Assembly (NCBI GenBank): GCA_002407725.1
Contig: DHOD01000005.1
Location: 3,438-12,778, forward strand
Reading direction: 5' to 3'
DNA: 9,341 nucleotides
DNA from: Christensenella sp. UBA5399
Lineage (GTDB): Bacteria; Bacillota; Clostridia; Christensenellales; Christensenellaceae
Shown: positions 5,669 through 9,341 of the stretch, piece after piece
How the letters are laid out: each line of letters begins with the position of its first letter
Position numbering within the stretch: position 1 is the stretch's first letter
The notes under the pieces: model-generated
What the model saw: only the letters and a program-made list of their open reading frames with translations
What the model was told of the DNA's origin: nothing
Databases searched by the model: none
Made by a program: the position numbers and the translations under genes

Positions 5669-8600
5669 TTATGCAGGGGGCGGATCGACCGGCTGCTGTT
5701 CGGCCGGCTGCTCTGGTTGCGGTTCAACCGGCTGCTCTGTCGGCGCAGCGGGATCCGTCGTCTCTACCGGCGCCACCGGTTCCGCAGGAACCGCGCTGGC
5801 CCAGTACCATGACTCGGTGTGTATGTTGCAGGTTTGCGACGTGTCGCCCAAAGGCGCCGCCACATGAACGGTCTCGCCCGTTTCGGGGTCCACCTGTTCC
5901 ACTGTAGAAGCGGAAGCCGAACCGCCGCTCCACAGATAGTACGGCGAATCGATCGGGAAGTTGCGCGTAGACCTGTACGCCTTGGATGATTCGGGACAGT
6001 ACGGCCCGGCAAGCATATTGCTGTCCGCACAGAACCAGTGGCCGCTTCCGCCGCCGCACCAGTCGCATTCCGTAACGGGAACATCCGCCGCGGCAATCCA
6101 GTCGGTGGATGTGCTGCCGCACGCCCCGGACGCCTTCATATTGGAATACGAGCACAGCGTCGCCTCCACAAGCCCCAGCGATTCGGGCGCCACGGAGAAT
6201 ATGGCCTTGTCCGTCTTCCCTTCGTGGATTTTGGTCATATAATCGTTCCACAACGGCGCGCATATGCGTCCGCCGTCGCCGCTTTCAAATGATTTATACA
6301 GGTCGTGCCCCACCCAAAGCGCCGATGTGTAGTAAGGCGTGTATCCCGCAAAGCAGGCGCCCTTGTTTTGTACGACCGTACCTGTTTTGCCCGCGGTGGT
6401 CATGCCTTCAATTTTGGCGCGCGTACCGGTACCGTGGTCAACGGCATCCTCCAGCGCGGTATTGAGCATCCAGGCGGTTGTCGCTTTAAACGCCTGGTGC
6501 TGCTCACGCTCCTGGGTCGCGTCTATCACAACATTGTTCTGCGAATCCTCTACCCGGGTAAACGATATGGGCTGGAGGTATTCGCCGCCGCGCGGTATAA
6601 CGGAATAGGCGCCGGTCAGCTCAAGCGGCGTAACGGGCGCAGAGCCGAGTGCAAGGCCCACAATGCCCCTGTTGTCAATGCCTGTGGCTTCATCCACAAA
6701 TTTTGACGTATCCACCCCCAGGCGCTCCAGGTAATAGAGCGACGTTTCTGTCCCCACATAATCCGCCTGTGTGCGTGCCGCTGCAATATTCAGCGAACTC
6801 ACAATCGCCTCGTGCATCGATACGGGGCCGTAGCCGCCGCTGCCGTGGCTTGTTTTGGGATATCCCGGATCGTCGTCGGTCACTTCCCAGCCCGTGATCA
6901 GAACGGGAATGTTGCCCGCCGATGACGCGAGCCCGTAGCCTGTATCAAACGCCGGGCCGTATACGCCTATAGGCTTCATGGAAGAACCGATCTGCATCGT
7001 GCCCTCCGAGGCGCGGTTGAACGTCAGCATGGAATCGGGCGTGGTACGCGACCCCACAATGGCCCGCAGGTATCCCGTTTCGTTTTCAATTACGACTGCC
7101 GCCGCCTGCGGCTGGATGATCTCGATCGGGTTGCCGTTGTTGTCCTTATCTATCGTGACTGCGTCGGACGCCTTGCGGAAGTCGGGGTACTGGTCCCATT
7201 CCTCCAGCGAAGCCTGCACCGTCTCCTGGATTTTTGTATCGATCGTAGCATAGATTTTATAGCCGCCCGCGCGCATTTCCCTGTCCACAATCAGGCGGTT
7301 GGCCGAGGTGTCCTCCAGGCCCTGCTGCTCGAGCATAAAATTCTGCACATCCTGTATGACGTATTCCACAAAGTGGGGATACTTATATGTGGCATTGGCG
7401 GGGGATTCCTCCAGTATATTCATTTCCACCTTCCACTTTTGCAAGTATCCGGACGCCAGGATCAGTTCTTTTCCGCTTCCATCGTCATCCAGCACGGATT
7501 CGTCCGACAGGTATTCGCTGGAGGGTATATACGTTTCGTTGTACTGATCCTCGGTGATCATGCCGTTCCACCACATACGCTCGGTGATGATGTTCATCCT
7601 GTTGATCAGGTAAGGCAGGTCGTCCGTATTGGTGTATGTGGCGCGGCGCGGGTTAAACTTTGTCGTGCTCTGGGTAATGGCGGCAATGCACACCATCTCC
7701 TTGAGCGTAAGCTGCGACATTTCCTTGCCAAAGTAATCCTTGGCAGCGGTTTTGACGCCGTAAACGCGTCCGCCCAGCGGAATGGAGTTTAAGTACGCCT
7801 CCAAAATCTCGTCCTTGGTATATTTGCGCTCAAGCTCTGTGGCAAGGAACGCCTCCTGCAGCTTGCGCTTATATGATTTCTCGTTGGAAAGCAGCTTGTT
7901 TTTGATCAACTGCTGCGTGATGGTGCTGCCGCCCTCGACCTTGCTGGAGCTGAGGTTGGACACAAAAGCACCGGCCAGCCGCCGGATGTCAATGCCGTCG
8001 TGCGTCCGGAAGCGGATGTCCTCGACAGCGATAACCGCATTTTGCAGGTCGGTGGGGATCTCGTCAATAGACGCCCAATCGCGGTTTTCCGCACCGGAAT
8101 ATGTCACAAGCAGGTTTCCCTGCTGGTCGTATATGTAGGACGTCAGGCTTTGATCCTCGATTTTGCCGGTATCCAGCTCGGGCGTTGTCTCCAAATACGC
8201 CTCCGCCACACCAATCACACTGCCAAACCCCGCCGCAACAAACACGATGATTGCGACAAAAATCAGCTTGACGACCGTCAGGAAGACGCCGAGCACAAAG
8301 TTTGGCTTTTTTTCGCGCGCAACAAAAATGGACGCGCGCTTGCCCTTTTGCCCCAGCACCGGCATAAACTGCGTTTCCTCTTTGCCCTTTGATTGCGCGC
8401 CGCCACCCGGCAGCGCTTTATCGCTGAACACAACGGTTTCTTCCGAAGGCTTTTCCTTTCCGCTTTTTTTCAAATTGAAAGGAAGAGTAATCTTCTTGGT
8501 GCCATCGTCGCTGCTGTCTTTTTTCAGGAAGCTTTCCAGTATATTCAGTTTGATCCCTTTTTTGGGTTTATCGTCCGTTGCGGGAATCTCGATTTTCCGG

Positions 8601-8776
8601 TCGTCGCCTCCCGCACCGGGGATATCAACCTTCCGGCCCTTATCGCCCGTATCGGGAAGATCAACTTTCCGGCCCTTGTCGCCCGCGGCAGGGATGTTTA
8701 CTTTCCGGCCTTTATCACCCGTGGCAGGAATATCGATTTTTCGGCCTTTGCCGCCGCCGTCTTTTTGATCGGCCAA
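5669..8776 (-). CDS. Bifunctional class A penicillin-binding protein (PBP1A-like)
   Basis: A 1035-residue membrane enzyme that polymerises lipid II and cross-links peptidoglycan. A charged cytoplasmic tail of about 155 residues holds GRKVDIP-type repeats, followed by one membrane helix (about 160-189). The GT51 glycosyltransferase has EDIRFRTHDGID (catalytic Glu252), GGSTITQQLIKN (283-294), KLQEAFLATELERKY (second Glu308) and RVYGV...AKDYFGK. The transpeptidase has SSMK (nucleophile Ser598, Lys601), SLN (661-663) and KTGT (797-800), all intact. After the catalytic domain come a cysteine-rich module (Cys875, 886, 904, 907, 916, 927, 983) and a Pro/Glu/Gln-rich tail ending PPPA. The TTG at 8776 is chosen because GGAGG (8785-8789) lies eight bases upstream. 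An in-frame GTG at 8818 would sit upstream of that site and inside a hairpin. It stands alone, convergent with the DUF218 gene and divergent from yebC. Confidence 0.93.
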   Translation of the reverse strand: MADQKDGGGKGRKIDIPATGDKGRKVNIPAAGDKGRKVDLPDTGDKGRKVDIPGAGGDDRKIEIPATDDKPKKGIKLNILESFLKKDSSDDGTKKITLPFNLKKSGKEKPSEETVVFSDKALPGGGAQSKGKEETQFMPVLGQKGKRASIFVAREKKPNFVLGVFLTVVKLIFVAIIVFVAAGFGSVIGVAEAYLETTPELDTGKIEDQSLTSYIYDQQGNLLVTYSGAENRDWASIDEIPTDLQNAVIAVEDIRFRTHDGIDIRRLAGAFVSNLSSSKVEGGSTITQQLIKNKLLSNEKSYKRKLQEAFLATELERKYTKDEILEAYLNSIPLGGRVYGVKTAAKDYFGKEMSQLTLKEMVCIAAITQSTTKFNPRRATYTNTDDLPYLINRMNIITERMWWNGMITEDQYNETYIPSSEYLSDESVLDDDGSGKELILASGYLQKWKVEMNILEESPANATYKYPHFVEYVIQDVQNFMLEQQGLEDTSANRLIVDREMRAGGYKIYATIDTKIQETVQASLEEWDQYPDFRKASDAVTIDKDNNGNPIEIIQPQAAAVVIENETGYLRAIVGSRTTPDSMLTFNRASEGTMQIGSSMKPIGVYGPAFDTGYGLASSAGNIPVLITGWEVTDDDPGYPKTSHGSGGYGPVSMHEAIVSSLNIAAARTQADYVGTETSLYYLERLGVDTSKFVDEATGIDNRGIVGLALGSAPVTPLELTGAYSVIPRGGEYLQPISFTRVEDSQNNVVIDATQEREQHQAFKATTAWMLNTALEDAVDHGTGTRAKIEGMTTAGKTGTVVQNKGACFAGYTPYYTSALWVGHDLYKSFESGDGGRICAPLWNDYMTKIHEGKTDKAIFSVAPESLGLVEATLCSYSNMKASGACGSTSTDWIAAADVPVTECDWCGGGSGHWFCADSNMLAGPYCPESSKAYRSTRNFPIDSPYYLWSGGSASASTVEQVDPETGETVHVAAPLGDTSQTCNIHTESWYWASAVPAEPVAPVETTDPAAPTEQPVEPQPEQPAEQQPVDPPPA
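8570..8749 (-). repeat. Tandem GRKVDIP-type repeats in the PBP cytoplasmic tail
   Basis: Five consecutive units of 11-13 residues cover PBP residues 10-69: KGRKIDIPATGD, KGRKVNIPAAGD, KGRKVDLPDTGD, KGRKVDIPGAGGD and DRKIEIPATDD. At DNA level the units are about 36 bases long (boundaries near 8749, 8713, 8677, 8641, 8602) and differ at many synonymous positions. A looser echo, TKKITLPFNL, occurs further on near residues 93-102. Confidence 0.9.
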
Positions 8777-8807
8777 GTGCGTTTCCTCCAAAAAAATACT
8801 ATGTTTT

Positions 8808-8828
8808 GTAGCGCGCACTACGCGCTAC
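8808..8828. repeat. GC-rich inverted repeat in the PBP leader
   Basis: GTAGCGCG (8808-8815) and CGCGCTAC (8821-8828) form a perfect 8-bp stem with a 5-base loop, about 30 bases upstream of the PBP start. It stands out in an AT-rich stretch. It could be an mRNA leader hairpin or a protein-binding site. In the PBP transcript a U7 run occurs 12 bases after the stem, just before the ribosome binding site. Confidence 0.55.
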
Positions 8829-8868
8829 CGTTTGTCAAGACACTGTAAATCAGGTACTAATATAGGCT

Positions 8869-8877
8869 ATTTTATCA
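8869..8877 (-). promoter_or_regulatory. Possible extended -10 promoter of the PBP gene
   Basis: On the minus strand TGATAAAAT is an extended -10 (TGn plus TAAAAT, 5 of 6). No good -35 lies at the right distance. It would give a leader of roughly 85 bases containing the 8808-8828 hairpin. A second -10-like TATATT occurs a little downstream, so the exact site is unsure. Confidence 0.35.
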
Positions 8878-8891
8878 CAAAAAAGCGCTAT

Positions 8892-8940
8892 TTTCCTTTA
8901 AAAATGCATATCTTCAAATTTTTTTTACAGTTAAAGGAAA
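8892..8940. repeat. Inverted repeat in the PBP-yebC divergent gap
   Basis: TTTCCTTTAA (8892-8901) and TTAAAGGAAA (8931-8940) are perfect 10-base inverted arms separated by 29 AT-rich bases. A partial third copy on the same theme (GTTTCTTT) follows near 8952-8959. The repeat lies upstream of both divergent genes. It is not a coding feature and has no adjacent gene end, so it is not an obvious terminator. Confidence 0.5.
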
Positions 8941-8996
8941 CAAAAAGCCCTGTTTCTTTATGATTTTGACGTTTTTAAGGGGTGCGTTGTTCCCGG

Positions 8997-9026
8997 TTTA
9001 CAAGCTTATGCGGTTTATGATAGTAT
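8997..9026 (+). promoter_or_regulatory. Probable yebC promoter
   Basis: There is a -35 TTTACA (8997-9002, 5 of 6), an 18-base spacer, and a -10 TAGTAT (9021-9026, 4 of 6) preceded by TGA, which makes an extended -10. The predicted start is near 9033, leaving a leader of about 25 bases that holds the AAGAGG ribosome binding site (9045-9050). Confidence 0.5.
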
Positions 9027-9057
9027 CGAAGTATAGAATATTTTAAGAGGTGTACAT

Positions 9058-9341
9058 ATGTCAGGACATTCCAAATGGTCAACGATCAAACATAAAAAAG
9101 GCAAGGCGGACGCCGCGCGGGGCAAGGTGTTTACCAAAATCGGCCGCGAGATTGTGGTGGCGGTCAAGCTGGGCGGCCCCGACCCGGACATGAACTCACG
9201 CCTGCGCGACGTGATTGCCAAGGCCAAAGCCGCCAACATGCCCAACGATAACATCAGCCGCTCCGTCAAAAAAGCCTCGGGCGAGCTTGGCTCGGTCAAT
9301 TATGACGAGATTACCTATGAGGGCTACGGCATAGGCGGGTC
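9058..9341 (+). CDS. yebC: YebC/PmpR (TACO1) family protein, 5' part
   Basis: The frame is open to the window end and gives the first 94 residues of a protein usually near 240. The N-terminus [32 protein letters not shown] is the hallmark of the YebC family, followed by the conserved [23 protein letters not shown] block. AAGAGG lies seven bases before the ATG. YebC proteins were long annotated as DNA-binding regulators; more recent work links the YebC/TACO1 family to translation through proline-rich stretches. The protein is cytoplasmic. It is divergent from the PBP gene, and nothing downstream is visible, so operon partners such as ruvC or ruvA seen in other genomes cannot be checked. Confidence 0.95.
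   Translation, partial: MSGHSKWSTIKHKKGKADAARGKVFTKIGREIVVAVKLGGPDPDMNSRLRDVIAKAKAANMPNDNISRSVKKASGELGSVNYDEITYEGYGIGG

Noticed and set aside
8163..8768. 201-codon plus-strand frame with Ser/Pro/Arg repeats
   Set aside because: It is the antisense image of the GRKVDIP repeats in the PBP gene; repetition in the opposite frame is a by-product.
8833..8838. Perfect TTGACA on the minus strand upstream of the PBP gene
   Set aside because: No -10-like hexamer lies 16-18 bases downstream; that stretch is the GC-rich hairpin, so it is unlikely to be a working -35.
9015..9299. 94-codon minus-strand frame at the right end
   Set aside because: It is opposite the unmistakable yebC start and promoter; a shadow frame.

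Overview
The window looks like a piece of a low-to-medium GC Gram-positive (Firmicutes, probably Clostridia) chromosome. The reasons are strong GGAGG/AGAGG-type ribosome binding sites, consensus sigma-A promoters, a probable TTG start, a radical-SAM/DUF4130 gene pair of the kind common in Clostridia, and a class A penicillin-binding protein with a long charged cytoplasmic N-terminus. I cannot name the genus from the sequence. There are no tRNA or rRNA genes, CRISPR arrays, insertion sequences or phage genes. Coding is dense, and no gene-free stretch exceeds 300 bases; the largest is the 281-base divergent gap 8777-9057.

Layout. (1) 1-1466, plus strand: the 3' part of a radical-SAM protein with a helix-hairpin-helix C-terminus, overlapping by 22 bases a complete DUF4130-type protein. 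Together they form the conserved but functionally unproven 'DNA modification/repair radical SAM' pair. (2) 1579-2346, plus: a protein/lipid phosphatase with a HCxxGKDRTG active site. Its only usable start codon lies about 7 bases after a perfect TATAAT, so its mRNA is probably leaderless. A symmetric A-tract/hairpin/T-tract terminator at 2408-2433 separates it from the convergent minus-strand genes. (3) 4644-2465, minus: a PAS-GAF-PAS-GGDEF diguanylate cyclase with an intact active site and product-inhibition site, followed by a small, very acidic protein of unknown function that probably shares its transcript. The cyclase has a perfect TTGACA-17-TATAAT promoter. (4) 4824-5603, plus: a three-helix membrane protein of the DUF218 (SanA/ElyC/YdcF) envelope family, divergent from the cyclase and convergent with the next gene; a 15-bp perfect hairpin lies between the convergent genes. 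(5) 8776-5669, minus: a large bifunctional class A penicillin-binding protein with tandem GRKVDIP-type repeats in its cytoplasmic tail, plus cysteine-rich and proline/glutamate-rich C-terminal extensions. (6) 9058-9341, plus: the 5' part of yebC, divergent from the PBP gene across an AT-rich gap carrying inverted repeats.

How the genes relate. Two genes (DUF218 protein, PBP) concern the cell envelope. Two concern signalling (c-di-GMP synthesis, phosphatase). Two are a putative DNA repair/modification unit, and one (YebC) is a translation/regulatory factor. Apart from the radical-SAM/DUF4130 pair and the cyclase/acidic-protein pair they look like independent transcription units. I see no obviously new multi-gene defence or mobile system. 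The most open questions are the uncharacterised radical-SAM/DUF4130 unit, the PBP N-terminal repeats, the leaderless phosphatase message and the acidic orphan behind the cyclase.
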